Notes: a model not told the origin generated them from the letters alone. A stretch of DNA of 64,000 nucleotides from Oscillospiraceae bacterium (GCA_024404915.1 JAKSPJ010000003.1:124001-188000), one strand, 5' to 3'; positions 1 to 7,663 are shown, counted from the stretch's first letter. A program made the numbers and translations.

Positions 1-51
1 TCAAAGAAAGAGGCAATTCAGTCCTTCTCGCAGCCTTGCACCAGACAAATT

Positions 52-753
52 TCACCGTTCTGTTTCGTCTATCAGTACTTCCACATCATGCATCAGGAAA
101 TGCATACGGTCGATTCGCTTGTTGATGTGCCAATGCCCAAGATACCACGCCTTGTAGTCCAGCATTTCTTCAATTGTATCCAGCCATTGTTCTGTGCTGT
201 TGTCCACAGTGGACTGATCAATTCCGGGCAGGAAGCATTCCATCGGGATATACTTGAACGGGCAAGTATGCGAGAAAACGACATCAACAGGATGTGCTTT
301 GACCTGCTGTTCGACATATTCTTTGATCGTGGGTGTCGGCTGCTCATCCGGCCACCAGTTATAGCCCATCCGCAGCCGGTAGAATTTATCGACGCTGTAG
401 GCGCCGCCGATTACGATACACTGCTTGCCCTCAAGGTCAAAAATGTCGCCGTCAACAGGGAAAAGGATATTCGGAAAATCCTCCTCATACAGCACACGGC
501 CGCCATGCCACTGCTTTTCCTGATAGGAGCAGATATTCTGCGGTCTGTTCTCATGATTACCGTGAATGCAAAAGAACGTGACATTCATCTCGTTCATTTC
601 CTGTTTCAAAAGACGGTCGCGCATTTTTCCCGTATAATTGACACCTACATCACCGAGCAGAACGATCACATCGTCGGGCTTTGGCTGATGCCGTACATAC
701 AAATCATAAACCGGTTCTATTGAACCGTGAATGTCACCTGTAATGAATACCAT
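52..753 (-). CDS. calcineurin-like metallophosphoesterase
   Basis: A 233-residue metallophosphoesterase expected to hydrolyse a phosphate ester using two bound metals; the substrate cannot be told from sequence. The metal-binding blocks appear in family order: GDIHG near residue 5, GDVG near 35, GNHEN near 65, SHTCP near 160 and GHWH near 205. The frame stays open upstream to 813, but the ATG at 753 has AAGAAGG at a good distance and places GDIHG at the usual N-terminal position, so I start there. It is the left-most gene visible in the mobilizable element, divergent from darT, and is probably cargo. Confidence 0.85.
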   Translation of the reverse strand: MVFITGDIHGSIEPVYDLYVRHQPKPDDVIVLLGDVGVNYTGKMRDRLLKQEMNEMNVTFFCIHGNHENRPQNICSYQEKQWHGGRVLYEEDFPNILFPVDGDIFDLEGKQCIVIGGAYSVDKFYRLRMGYNWWPDEQPTPTIKEYVEQQVKAHPVDVVFSHTCPFKYIPMECFLPGIDQSTVDNSTEQWLDTIEEMLDYKAWYLGHWHINKRIDRMHFLMHDVEVLIDETER

Positions 754-784
754 ATCTGCACCTTCTTCATTCTGTACTGCTACT

Positions 785-813
785 ATTATACCATGTTTTA
801 TGCGAAACTGCAA
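785..813 (-). promoter_or_regulatory. promoter of the metallophosphoesterase
   Basis: On the minus strand TTGCAG (808-813) and TATAAT (785-790) are 17 bases apart, about 35 bases upstream of the ATG at 753. Confidence 0.65.
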
Positions 814-863
814 TCAAATTCGACGTGTTAAGGTGCCTCATAAAAAGATAGAGCGATTCATGA

Positions 864-893
864 TTGACTTTTCACCGGATTATATGATATAAT
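864..893 (+). promoter_or_regulatory. promoter of darTG
   Basis: TTGACT (864-869) and TATAAT (888-893) with an 18-base spacer lie about 40 bases upstream of darT. The start is preceded by GGAGGTG with a 6-7 base gap, a strong ribosome site. Confidence 0.7.
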
Positions 894-934
894 ATAGTAG
901 ATAATAACGATCTGGTTTTGCCGGAGGTGTCCCG

Positions 935-1549
935 ATGAAACCCTCAGAACTATTTAAAGAATACGCTAGAAAACGCGGTCTGTACAACATCATGCCTATT
1001 TCCAACATTCGCTCTGTATTAGAGCATGGGATTCTCTCCAACAAGTTGGCCAATAGAATCCTGCATCAATCCGTTGCAATGGCAGAAGTTCAGGAGAGAA
1101 GGGACAACATCGAGATTCCTAACGGCCGGAAGCTGCACCGCTATGCCAATTTATACTTCGATGCACGAAACCCTATGATGTATTTGCGAAAGGCAGAGGA
1201 TATCTGTGTATTGAACATAATGCCGGAAATATTGGATTTCGAAGGTGTTGTAATATCAGATTGCAATGCTGCCAGCCGGTATGCTCGCTTTTATGAAGCC
1301 TCAGAAGCATTTACACACTTAGATTATGACTTGATTTATGCGCGTGACTGGCGCGATGATGACCTGTTTAAATATCAAAAGAAAAAATCAGTAAAATGTG
1401 CTGAAGCATTGATACCTGAACGAATCGCACCGGAGTTTATCTCATCGGCAGCTGTAAAAACAGCAGCAGACAAAAAAAGATTGTGTGAATTGGGATTCAC
1501 TGGCCAGATATTTATTGTTCCAGATTTATTCTTCCAGAAAGGAGGGTGA
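935..1549 (+). CDS. darT: DarT-type DNA ADP-ribosyltransferase toxin
   Basis: Toxin of a DarTG pair, 204 residues, the normal family length. DarT proteins use NAD+ to attach ADP-ribose to thymidine in single-stranded DNA, blocking replication. Family features visible are the N-terminal MPISNIRSVLEHGILS block (residues 20-35), the AxLYFDARNPMMY block near 71-83, and a conserved glutamate in CAEALIP (about E157) that matches the catalytic Glu. The macrodomain antitoxin follows five bases after the stop, the standard order. Both genes are more AT-rich than the chromosomal genes to the right, consistent with acquired cargo. The target sequence cannot be deduced here. Confidence 0.9.
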   Translation: MKPSELFKEYARKRGLYNIMPISNIRSVLEHGILSNKLANRILHQSVAMAEVQERRDNIEIPNGRKLHRYANLYFDARNPMMYLRKAEDICVLNIMPEILDFEGVVISDCNAASRYARFYEASEAFTHLDYDLIYARDWRDDDLFKYQKKKSVKCAEALIPERIAPEFISSAAVKTAADKKRLCELGFTGQIFIVPDLFFQKGG

Positions 1550-1554
1550 GCCGG

Positions 1555-2649
1555 ATGCAGATCAAGATCGGTGATATTTTTGAAAGCCAAGCCGAAACCA
1601 TTGTCAATACTGTAAACTGTGTTGGCGTTATGGGCAAAGGCATTGCTCTTGAGTTCAAGAAACGATATCCTCAAATGTTTGCGGAGTACGCCGAATTATG
1701 CAGGAACGGTCAGTTAAAAGTTGGCACGCCGTATCTTTACCGTGATCTGACCGGCGCATCTGTTCTGAACTTTCCAACGAAAGAGCATTGGCGTTCACCT
1801 TCTAAACTCTCCTATATTATAGATGGATTGGACTGGTTTGTCGCCAATTATCAACAGCTTGGTATTCATTCGATTGCATTTCCGCCTCTTGGTTGCGGAA
1901 ACGGCGGTTTAACATGGGAAACTGTTGCTCCGGTCATGTATCAGAAATTGCGCGATCTACCAATCTCGATAGAAATCTATGCGCCATACGGTACAAAGCC
2001 TGCTCATTTAACGACTGCATTTCTGGAAAAGCAGAATTCGGATCTAGCCGAAGTAACGGGTGAACGATTCGGAAAGTATAATCCGAATTGGAATATGCTT
2101 CTGTATATTGTTCAGGAGTTAGGAAAAGGAAAATATACGCTATATGTTGGCCGGACAATCTTTCAAAAGATCTGTTATGTACTGACACGCTGCGGTATTA
2201 ATACTGGTTTTTCCTTCTCAAAAGGAAGCTATGGCCCGTTTTCTGGACAGATTAAAGAAGCCATCACACAAATGTCCAATGCAAATTTAATACAGGAACA
2301 AGCATGCGGCAACATGATGCGCCTCATGGTTACACCAAGATTTTCATTTAATGCAGCTCAATTAACGGACAAGGAAAAAGATGCTGTTAACATGACTATT
2401 GATTTGTTTAGCCGCATCAAAAATACAGATCAGGCTGAAATGGTCGCTACTGTCCTTTATGCATATGACTGCTTACATGCAAAAAAAGACAATGTTTCTG
2501 ATGCAGAGGTATTCCGATTTGTCATGGATTGGAAGCCAAAATGGATTCCGGATAAACAGGATGTCGTGTGCGATACGATATTAAACTTAACTATGCTTAA
2601 TTGGATGCAGGTTACTCACAGCAGTGAATTACAATATTCTGATAACTAA
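1555..2649 (+). CDS. darG: DarG macrodomain antitoxin
   Basis: Antitoxin that removes ADP-ribose from DNA and also binds DarT. Residues 1 to about 155 form a macrodomain: VNTVNCVGVMGKGIALEF near 17-34 and the glycine-rich FPPLGCGNGGL block near 104-114. The remaining 200 residues match the DarG C-terminal domain that holds the toxin, with FGKYNPNWNMLLYIVQEL at its start. A GTG at 1546 also opens the frame, but it directly abuts GGAGG (1541-1545); the ATG at 1555 has the proper eight-base gap, so I use it, giving 364 residues. Co-transcribed with darT and closed by the terminator just after the stop. Confidence 0.9.
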   Translation: MQIKIGDIFESQAETIVNTVNCVGVMGKGIALEFKKRYPQMFAEYAELCRNGQLKVGTPYLYRDLTGASVLNFPTKEHWRSPSKLSYIIDGLDWFVANYQQLGIHSIAFPPLGCGNGGLTWETVAPVMYQKLRDLPISIEIYAPYGTKPAHLTTAFLEKQNSDLAEVTGERFGKYNPNWNMLLYIVQELGKGKYTLYVGRTIFQKICYVLTRCGINTGFSFSKGSYGPFSGQIKEAITQMSNANLIQEQACGNMMRLMVTPRFSFNAAQLTDKEKDAVNMTIDLFSRIKNTDQAEMVATVLYAYDCLHAKKDNVSDAEVFRFVMDWKPKWIPDKQDVVCDTILNLTMLNWMQVTHSSELQYSDN

Positions 2650-2683
2650 AAGGTTCGGAGTCATTCGGCTCCGAACCTTTTGC
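2648..2683. terminator. bidirectional terminator between darG and tnpV-like gene
   Basis: A perfect stem AGGTTCGGAG/CTCCGAACCT with an eight-base loop is flanked by A-run and T-run, so it can stop transcripts from both convergent genes. Confidence 0.85.
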
Positions 2684-2693
2684 TATATAATCG

Positions 2694-2987
2694 TCAGGGC
2701 GTCGTCACCGCGACCAGCACCTTCTCCCGCATGACCGCACTATCAATATAGTAATCGCGGGTATACTTCCACGAGCGGTACGCGTCCGGATCCTCCAGCG
2801 GGGGATTCTGCTGCGCATACTGTTCGGCGAGCAGATTATAATAATTGCACGCATCGCTGTTGACCGACTGCGCCACAGCCTCATATGTCCCTGCTTTCTT
2901 CATTTCTGCGACGAGCTCCGGATGATTCTCCTCCATGAAATCCATCCATGCAAGACCGTAATAACCGGCTGTTTTATGTCTTCCCAT
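2694..2987 (-). CDS. TnpV-like mobile element protein
   Basis: A 97-residue protein resembling TnpV, a small accessory protein of Tn4451-type mobilizable transposons whose function is unknown. The match is by pattern: a GYYGLAWMDFMEENHP block at the N-terminus, a following GT, a VN-x-x-A block, and a basic TRDYY segment near the C-terminus. The ATG at 2987 has GAGGAGG six bases upstream; an ATG at 3002 lies within that ribosome site and is rejected. It follows the relaxase gene by 11 bases, the same neighbour as in Tn4451 (tnpZ/tnpV), which supports the call. Confidence 0.65.
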   Translation of the reverse strand: MGRHKTAGYYGLAWMDFMEENHPELVAEMKKAGTYEAVAQSVNSDACNYYNLLAEQYAQQNPPLEDPDAYRSWKYTRDYYIDSAVMREKVLVAVTTP

Positions 2988-2998
2988 TGTAATCCTCC

Positions 2999-4894
2999 TC
3001 ATCTGATTAGGGGCGTATAGCCCGGCGTGTTGTTGTCGGCGGCATAAGTTCCGTTCGGGACAGCCTCTGCCGACCGTGCTTCCTTTTCTGTATTGACCAT
3101 GATCTGAATATGTGCGCCGGAATAGATGCGCTCGGCAAGTGTATAAAGCTCCGCTGCTTCTTTGAGCTCCGCCTCTGCCTGTGCCAGTTCCTCGGCAGCA
3201 TTCGCCGCCTGCGCTCTGCTATTCGAGAGCATCGTCTCGACATTGCGCCAGTTTCCAGCGGTGATCGACGGATATTTCCGCAGCGTTTCCTCTGCCTGCT
3301 GTTTTGTAAACCGCTTCGACGGGATCCCGCCGAAGATCAGCTCTAGTTTCTCTTTCAGATCGAGTGCGAATTGCAGATCGTGCTTTTCGGATTGTGCGGC
3401 ATCGTACTTCTGATGCATTGCCTCATCCTTGGCAGCGAAATCCTGCCGCAGTGACTGCAGCGTTGCACCGTTGTTGATTTCCCTGTTCAGCGCAAGCATA
3501 CGGTCAAGCTCCGTGTCATTTGCCCAAGAATATACCTGATCTGTTTTTTTCTTGCGCGGTGTAAGGCGGCCGTCTTTTACAACGCCGATATACAGCCGAA
3601 CCATGCGGAGTACTTGTGTATTTTCCTGACGCTTCTCTTTTGCTGCTGCCAGCTGTTCTTCAAGTTTTTGTTCAAACTCCTGGTTGGCTTTGATCCGTCC
3701 CTTCAATGCAATTTCACTGTACTCCACGCCAAGCGACTTCAAGCGAATAAAATTCTTGGCGCCTTTGGCGCGAAACGCGAGATACTTTCCGTACTTGATG
3801 TCATATCCAGCTTTGACCAGATAGCCCATCAGATAGAAAATATCTTTGGAGAGCGGAACAAAACGGTCAATGTCCGCGCGCAGCTTCTCCCTCGCCGACT
3901 GCGGCTTCGGCTGATACGACTGCTCGATTTCACGAATCGCCTGCACATGACATTCCTGCGCTTCAAATCCGTTTTCGGTTTGCCGGTATGAAATATGCAG
4001 GCGCTCCATTTCCGCTTGCACATACGCCTGCTTGTCGCGGTCGGTGTAGAAAAAAGATTTGAAGGGCAGCAGCTGATCGTGTTTCATTTTCTCGACCTCA
4101 GCAGATAGTTCCGCGATGCGGAACCTCATGCTCCGCGCAAGTCCGATTGTGTTCGCTTCCTGCCGCTTCTGTTTTCGCAAAACTAACACGGCCTGCTTTG
4201 CATCCTGCGTGCGTTTGTATTCCGCGACGGTCATGTGTGCGTAATGTGCGTTCTTGTCTTCACGCTTGAGACCGTGCTGCATCAGCAGCCGTTCCATTTC
4301 GATTCGCTCAGCCTGTTCCCATCCCATTGCCGCGGAATCATATCTGCTGTGCGCTGCGAATCCCATTTCTTCCAATGCCGCCCGCATCGAAACACCTTTC
4401 GGCAGTCCATGCTTTCGCGCCTTCGAGTAAAACGGAATGAAGTCGATATGCAGATGCGGAGTCGCTTCGTCCATGTGAAGCACGGCATTGAACACATACA
4501 GATTCGGATTTCGTTTTTGAAAAGCCTGCATATATTCGATCAGAAGTTTTCTTGCAGTCTCTCCGTTCGGCGTGCCGCACGCTGCGGTTTTGCAGTCACC
4601 GAATTGCACGACCGCTTCGTAAAATGCTTCCTCGCGTTTGCCGTTTGCGATGTGCTCGTAGTAATTCTGAATGCGGCGGCAAGGCTGCCGCTGCTTCGCA
4701 TTGTACGCTGCGAGTGATTCCGCAAAAAGTTTTTCGTATGCGGTTCGGATCGGTTCTCTTGTGAAGATGATGCTTTCGGCTGTTCGCGTCGGATCAATGT
4801 TCGGCGCATAAAATTCGCGGTTGTTGTGCGCAAAGTCTGCGCAATTCGGACTGCTTGCCTTCCCGACTGTGAAGCTGATGCTGAACTGTCCCAT
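2999..4894 (-). CDS. MOBV (Mob/Pre) relaxase
   Basis: Relaxase of 631 residues that would nick at oriT and lead the strand into a recipient cell. The N-terminal Mob_Pre domain shows the AHNNREFY motif near residue 22 followed by NIDPTRT, and the histidine triad signature HMDEATPHLHIDF near 145. After about residue 230 the protein is rich in charged helices, likely coiled coil, typical of MOBV C-termini that contact the coupling machinery. The start has AAAGGA upstream. No coupling protein or mating-pair genes are in the window, so the element looks mobilizable rather than self-transmissible as far as seen. The nested inverted repeat upstream is its likely substrate. Confidence 0.88.
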   Translation of the reverse strand: MGQFSISFTVGKASSPNCADFAHNNREFYAPNIDPTRTAESIIFTREPIRTAYEKLFAESLAAYNAKQRQPCRRIQNYYEHIANGKREEAFYEAVVQFGDCKTAACGTPNGETARKLLIEYMQAFQKRNPNLYVFNAVLHMDEATPHLHIDFIPFYSKARKHGLPKGVSMRAALEEMGFAAHSRYDSAAMGWEQAERIEMERLLMQHGLKREDKNAHYAHMTVAEYKRTQDAKQAVLVLRKQKRQEANTIGLARSMRFRIAELSAEVEKMKHDQLLPFKSFFYTDRDKQAYVQAEMERLHISYRQTENGFEAQECHVQAIREIEQSYQPKPQSAREKLRADIDRFVPLSKDIFYLMGYLVKAGYDIKYGKYLAFRAKGAKNFIRLKSLGVEYSEIALKGRIKANQEFEQKLEEQLAAAKEKRQENTQVLRMVRLYIGVVKDGRLTPRKKKTDQVYSWANDTELDRMLALNREINNGATLQSLRQDFAAKDEAMHQKYDAAQSEKHDLQFALDLKEKLELIFGGIPSKRFTKQQAEETLRKYPSITAGNWRNVETMLSNSRAQAANAAEELAQAEAELKEAAELYTLAERIYSGAHIQIMVNTEKEARSAEAVPNGTYAADNNTPGYTPLIR

Positions 4895-4937
4895 TCGCTT
4901 TTCCTTTCTTTTTTCAGCAAGGCGTCAAAAAAGCGCG

Positions 4938-5035
4938 TTTCAGAAGCCTGTCTGAAAGATAACCCAATGCCAGTTCTGCACGCCCGTACCGGAGCTTGCA
5001 GAACTGCTGTTTCGCGCTGCTGCACGCATTGGGTT
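4938..5035. other. candidate oriT: nested inverted repeats upstream of the relaxase
   Basis: The 150-base gap upstream of the relaxase holds an outer perfect repeat AACCCAATGC (4961-4970) with GCATTGGGTT (5026-5035), an inner perfect repeat CAGTTCTGCA (4971-4980) with TGCAGAACTG (4997-5006), and a shorter TTTCAG/CTGAAA pair (4938-4943, 4952-4957). MOBV relaxases usually act on hairpin-forming sites just upstream of their own gene. The nick position is not assigned. Confidence 0.6.
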
Positions 5036-5043
5036 CCGGCAAA

Positions 5044-5409
5044 TCAGTTTTCTGTTTTGTCGGAAATCGTCTGCTCCGCAGATTGGGGATTCCCCAAGCC
5101 CCTTTTGCGGGAACGTCCGATGCGGTCATAGTAATCTTCGGTGTTCTCCTGCACCGCAGAGAGATACATACTCACAAGCTGAATGAGCGTCGATGCCTCG
5201 TTGTCATAGAAATAAATCGACACAAGTTTCATGTCGTCGTGCGGGAAGGTGCGTCCGTGCTTGATGATTTTCTGCATCAGCTTCTGCGCAGACTGTGCGA
5301 TGTGATTCTCAGGATCGATTGCTGCAATCTGGTTCAGCGACTGCAGCAGCGCGTTGACACTTTCGCGGTCAATCTTCACCGCAACCGGACCGAGATTCGT
5401 TTCCTTCAT
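5044..5409 (-). CDS. small mobilizable-element protein of unknown function
   Basis: A 121-residue, mostly helical, soluble protein with no family I recognise. It starts at ATG 5409 behind AAGGAG with a nine-base gap and lies between the replication gene and the candidate oriT, on the same strand as both rep and relaxase. The first 80 residues look like a compact helical domain and the last 25 are basic and probably flexible. The place suggests an oriT accessory or copy-control protein, but nothing in the sequence proves this. Confidence 0.7.
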   Translation of the reverse strand: MKETNLGPVAVKIDRESVNALLQSLNQIAAIDPENHIAQSAQKLMQKIIKHGRTFPHDDMKLVSIYFYDNEASTLIQLVSMYLSAVQENTEDYYDRIGRSRKRGLGNPQSAEQTISDKTEN

Positions 5410-5494
5410 TTTTCAAAACTCCTTTTCATTTTTTCGTAAGCGGTTTTGTCATAGCTCCGCTTGACTTCGTTTGAGGTTGTGTGATATAATAATC

Positions 5495-6616
5495 TCAAAT
5501 CACAGCAAGCTCCGTATTCAGCTTTACGCGATACGAATTCAGACTGCTCCAAAGGACAGCCTTCGCATAGCCGGCATAGTTCTTGATGTGTGTCGAGGCG
5601 AGTGCATCGGTGAAGTCATCCAGTGCGGAGAAGATCATTTCGGTGAGTGTTCCGCAGCCGCAGCACACTGACGCTGCATTGATCGCGTCAATTACGGCAC
5701 AGGCATCGGTCTGTTCGCCGGAGTAGGTTTGCGTGCCGGTTCTCGTTGCCATGCTGACCAGACTGTTTACCAGCAGCACAAAGTTGTCAAAGCGGTCAAC
5801 GGTTTTTAGATCAGTCTTGTCGCATGGATGCTCCATGTAGAAGTCATACTCACAAAGCCAGCGAATTGCTGCCTGCATCTTTTTCGGACTCTGCGAATAG
5901 GCATACGGAATCCGCTGCGCGGTCGTGATTTCAGAAATCACCTGCTCTGCGATCTGCGCATCCGTCAATCCGTCCGCCGCATCTTCGCCGCGCGAAGATG
6001 GATGGATAGAAATCTCTGTAGAAGTCTTTGTAGTAATCTCTGTATTTGTCTGGGGAAATTTACTATAGGGGTCTGTCGAAATTTCGGCACACCCCCCTCG
6101 AAATTCCGACACAGGGGTACTGCAAATTTCATCAGATACCCCGTCCGATTCTTCGGGACACCCGTCCGGTGAAATTTCACCACATGGGTAGGTGAGCGCT
6201 TTCAGACGCTCCACATCGAGCGCGAGATAGAGAACATTGGCGTAAACCATGCCGTTTGACCGCAGCGTGCGGAACTCCCGGAGCACAACACCCATTTCCT
6301 CAAGGAACACAATCGCATCCTTGGCCTGACCGGACGAGCAGCCGAACTGCTCCGCAATCTGCGCATAGCTGCGCTGCAAGAGATCGTCCCGGAACTTCTT
6401 CTGATAACCGATCACCTGACCGCTGCCCTCGTCGCGAATCTCGCGCGGGCGATACCAGTAGACGATGTCCGCGAGGATATTGATTGCCAGCAGATGCGGC
6501 TTCGGGTGTTTGAGATCAGACTTGACGAACACACGATACCATATCTGCGGTATCACATTGCCGGTGAAGGCGACTTCTCTCAGCTGGTCACAGGTCGGGA
6601 TTCCGGTCGTATACAT
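5495..6616 (-). CDS. replication initiator-like winged-helix protein
   Basis: A 373-residue protein. Residues 1 to about 150 look like a winged-helix initiator of the type found in Gram-positive plasmids and integrative elements (an IPQIWYRVF segment near 20 and helix-turn-helix-like RSYAQIAEQFGCSSGQAKDA near 80-100). A Thr/Ser/Gly-rich repetitive linker follows (about 150-205), then a helical C-terminal domain. The frame opens at 6760, but only the ATG at 6616 has GGAGG at the proper distance. The linker is encoded by iteron-like repeats, as in RepA_N-type genes where the origin lies within rep. Exact family uncertain. Confidence 0.7.
   Translation of the reverse strand: MYTTGIPTCDQLREVAFTGNVIPQIWYRVFVKSDLKHPKPHLLAINILADIVYWYRPREIRDEGSGQVIGYQKKFRDDLLQRSYAQIAEQFGCSSGQAKDAIVFLEEMGVVLREFRTLRSNGMVYANVLYLALDVERLKALTYPCGEISPDGCPEESDGVSDEICSTPVSEFRGGCAEISTDPYSKFPQTNTEITTKTSTEISIHPSSRGEDAADGLTDAQIAEQVISEITTAQRIPYAYSQSPKKMQAAIRWLCEYDFYMEHPCDKTDLKTVDRFDNFVLLVNSLVSMATRTGTQTYSGEQTDACAVIDAINAASVCCGCGTLTEMIFSALDDFTDALASTHIKNYAGYAKAVLWSSLNSYRVKLNTELAVI
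6008..6192. repeat. iteron-like direct repeats inside the replication gene (candidate origin)
   Basis: On the plus strand units resembling GAAATTTCnnCACAnGGGGT begin near 6055, 6078, 6100, 6123 and 6171, a period of 22-24 bases with one gap of two periods. To their left AATCTCTGTA recurs at 6011 and 6035, also 24 bases apart. The repeats encode the low-complexity linker of the initiator. Confidence 0.6.
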
Positions 6617-6761
6617 GATAACTTCCTCCGTTTCAGAGCGATTTGAAACAGAAAAGGTGATGGCGGATCCGCCAGCAATTTTGCCAGCAACTAGAAAAAC
6701 TAGACAGACTATACGGACGAAATAGTGCTTTACGGATAAACGAAATGGCTCGAAAAACACT

Positions 6762-6789
6762 AAAAAAGCCCATTTCAGACGAAATGGGC
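6762..6789 (-). terminator. minus-strand terminator upstream of the replication gene
   Basis: Perfect stem GCCCATTTC/GAAATGGGC with a four-base loop; read on the minus strand it is followed by six T. It would shield the element from leftward transcripts entering through its right end. Confidence 0.75.
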
Positions 6790-6812
6790 AATCGTGAATA
6801 TAGGCGTATAGA

Positions 6813-6857
6813 CTCCTAAGCGTTAGGCCATCGGTTCGACTCCGGTTTGGGGCGCCA
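6813..6857 (+). other. 3' fragment of tRNA-Arg(CCT), likely attR of the element
   Basis: The sequence reads as the 3' part of a tRNA: anticodon loop CTCCTAA (anticodon CCT), 3' anticodon strand GCGTT, five-base variable loop, a T-arm (6830-6846) with a TTCGACT loop, the 3' acceptor strand TTGGGGC (6847-6853), discriminator G and an encoded CCA (6855-6857). No GCCCCAA acceptor strand or D-arm lies upstream, so it is not a working tRNA. Such fragments are left where an element integrates into a tRNA gene; the intact gene should lie at the left end, outside the window. Confidence 0.8.
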
Positions 6858-6859
6858 AT

Positions 6860-6906
6860 TCCGGCGTGATTGCGTATTTTTTATGCAATCTCTGCCGGAG
6901 TTTTTG
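6860..6906 (+). terminator. terminator following the tRNA fragment
   Basis: Stem TCCGGC/GCCGGA extended by GATTGC/GCAATC and followed by GTTTTTG. It is probably the original terminator of the tRNA-Arg gene. Confidence 0.75.
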
Positions 6907-7105
6907 TCCAAAAAAGAAAAACAGCAAAGGCTAAGGAATAAAAGAGCTGGTTCCTTTTCCGGCGTTCTTTGTGCGGTGTTGCCTTTATATACTCGAATAA
7001 AATGAAAATATCAGGAGTGGCTGCAAAATTTTTTGCAACCACTCCCATTTTATGGGAATAGTATATAATAGAAGCTTCTAATTAAAAAAAAGGAGGGCAA
7101 AAGCG
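6907..7105. other. intergenic region before the sigma factor, with a hairpin
   Basis: About 200 bases without a gene. It holds a long hairpin at 7014-7045 (GGAGTGG and TGCAAAA arms, 14 pairs with one mismatch), a partly overlapping palindrome TCCCAT/ATGGGA (7043-7057), and TATAAT at 7064-7069 without a good -35 at 17 bases. AAGGAGG precedes the sigma factor start. The hairpin may be a terminator or a regulatory structure. Confidence 0.5.
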
Positions 7106-7663
7106 ATGGATGACACCGAAATCATTTCACTGTATATGCAGCGAAATGAGCTTGCGATTTCTGAAACAGACAGAAAGTATCATGGATACTGCATGTCGAT
7201 TGCCCGCAGCATTCTGCGGGATGAACAGGACGCTGCGGAAGTCGTGAACGATGCATTCTATGCTGTTTGGAACAGCATTCCGCCCAATGAGCCGCAGACG
7301 CTTATGGGGTATTTAGGAAAAATCACCCGTACACTTTGTCTGAAACGGCTGCGGACAGCGTATACTGCAAAGCGGGGCAGCGGCGAAACGGCGATTGCAA
7401 TGGATGAACTGAAGGAGAGTATCTGCGCCGCTGACAATGTGGAACAGGAGATTGCTGCAAAAGAACTGTCTGTATATATCAATGCGTTTCTGCGGAATCT
7501 GCCTGAGAAGGAGAGAAGCGTTTTTATTTGCAGATATTGGTATTTTCAGACGATTGATGAAATTGCCAGGCAGTATGGTGATTCCCAGGCAAAAGTAAAA
7601 TCCATGCTCTTTCGCATTCGTTCACGTCTTCATAAGTATCTGGAAAAGGAGGAGTTACTATGA
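7106..7663 (+). CDS. ECF-type RNA polymerase sigma factor
   Basis: A 185-residue extracytoplasmic-function-like sigma factor. Region 2 lies at about residues 20-90 (the RSILRDEQDAAEVVNDAFYAV segment is the region 2 helix) and region 4 at about 120-180 with the helix-turn-helix FQTIDEIARQYGDSQAKVKS. It starts at ATG 7106 behind AAGGAGG. Its stop overlaps the next start by four bases (ATGA), so sigma factor and membrane partner are translationally coupled, the usual arrangement for a sigma/anti-sigma pair. The stimulus is unknown. Confidence 0.85.
   Translation: MDDTEIISLYMQRNELAISETDRKYHGYCMSIARSILRDEQDAAEVVNDAFYAVWNSIPPNEPQTLMGYLGKITRTLCLKRLRTAYTAKRGSGETAIAMDELKESICAADNVEQEIAAKELSVYINAFLRNLPEKERSVFICRYWYFQTIDEIARQYGDSQAKVKSMLFRIRSRLHKYLEKEELL

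Noticed and set aside
1546..1554. GTG start for darG overlapping darT
   Set aside because: The GTG directly touches the GGAGG site; the ATG at 1555 has correct spacing and the family N-terminus.
6663..6690. palindrome GGCGGATCCGCC and a doubled GCCAGCAA upstream of the replication gene
   Set aside because: Short and possibly a regulatory site for rep, but with too little support to list as a feature.
6790..6857. functional tRNA gene
   Set aside because: Only the 3' part is there; the 5' acceptor strand, D-arm and 5' anticodon strand cannot be found upstream.
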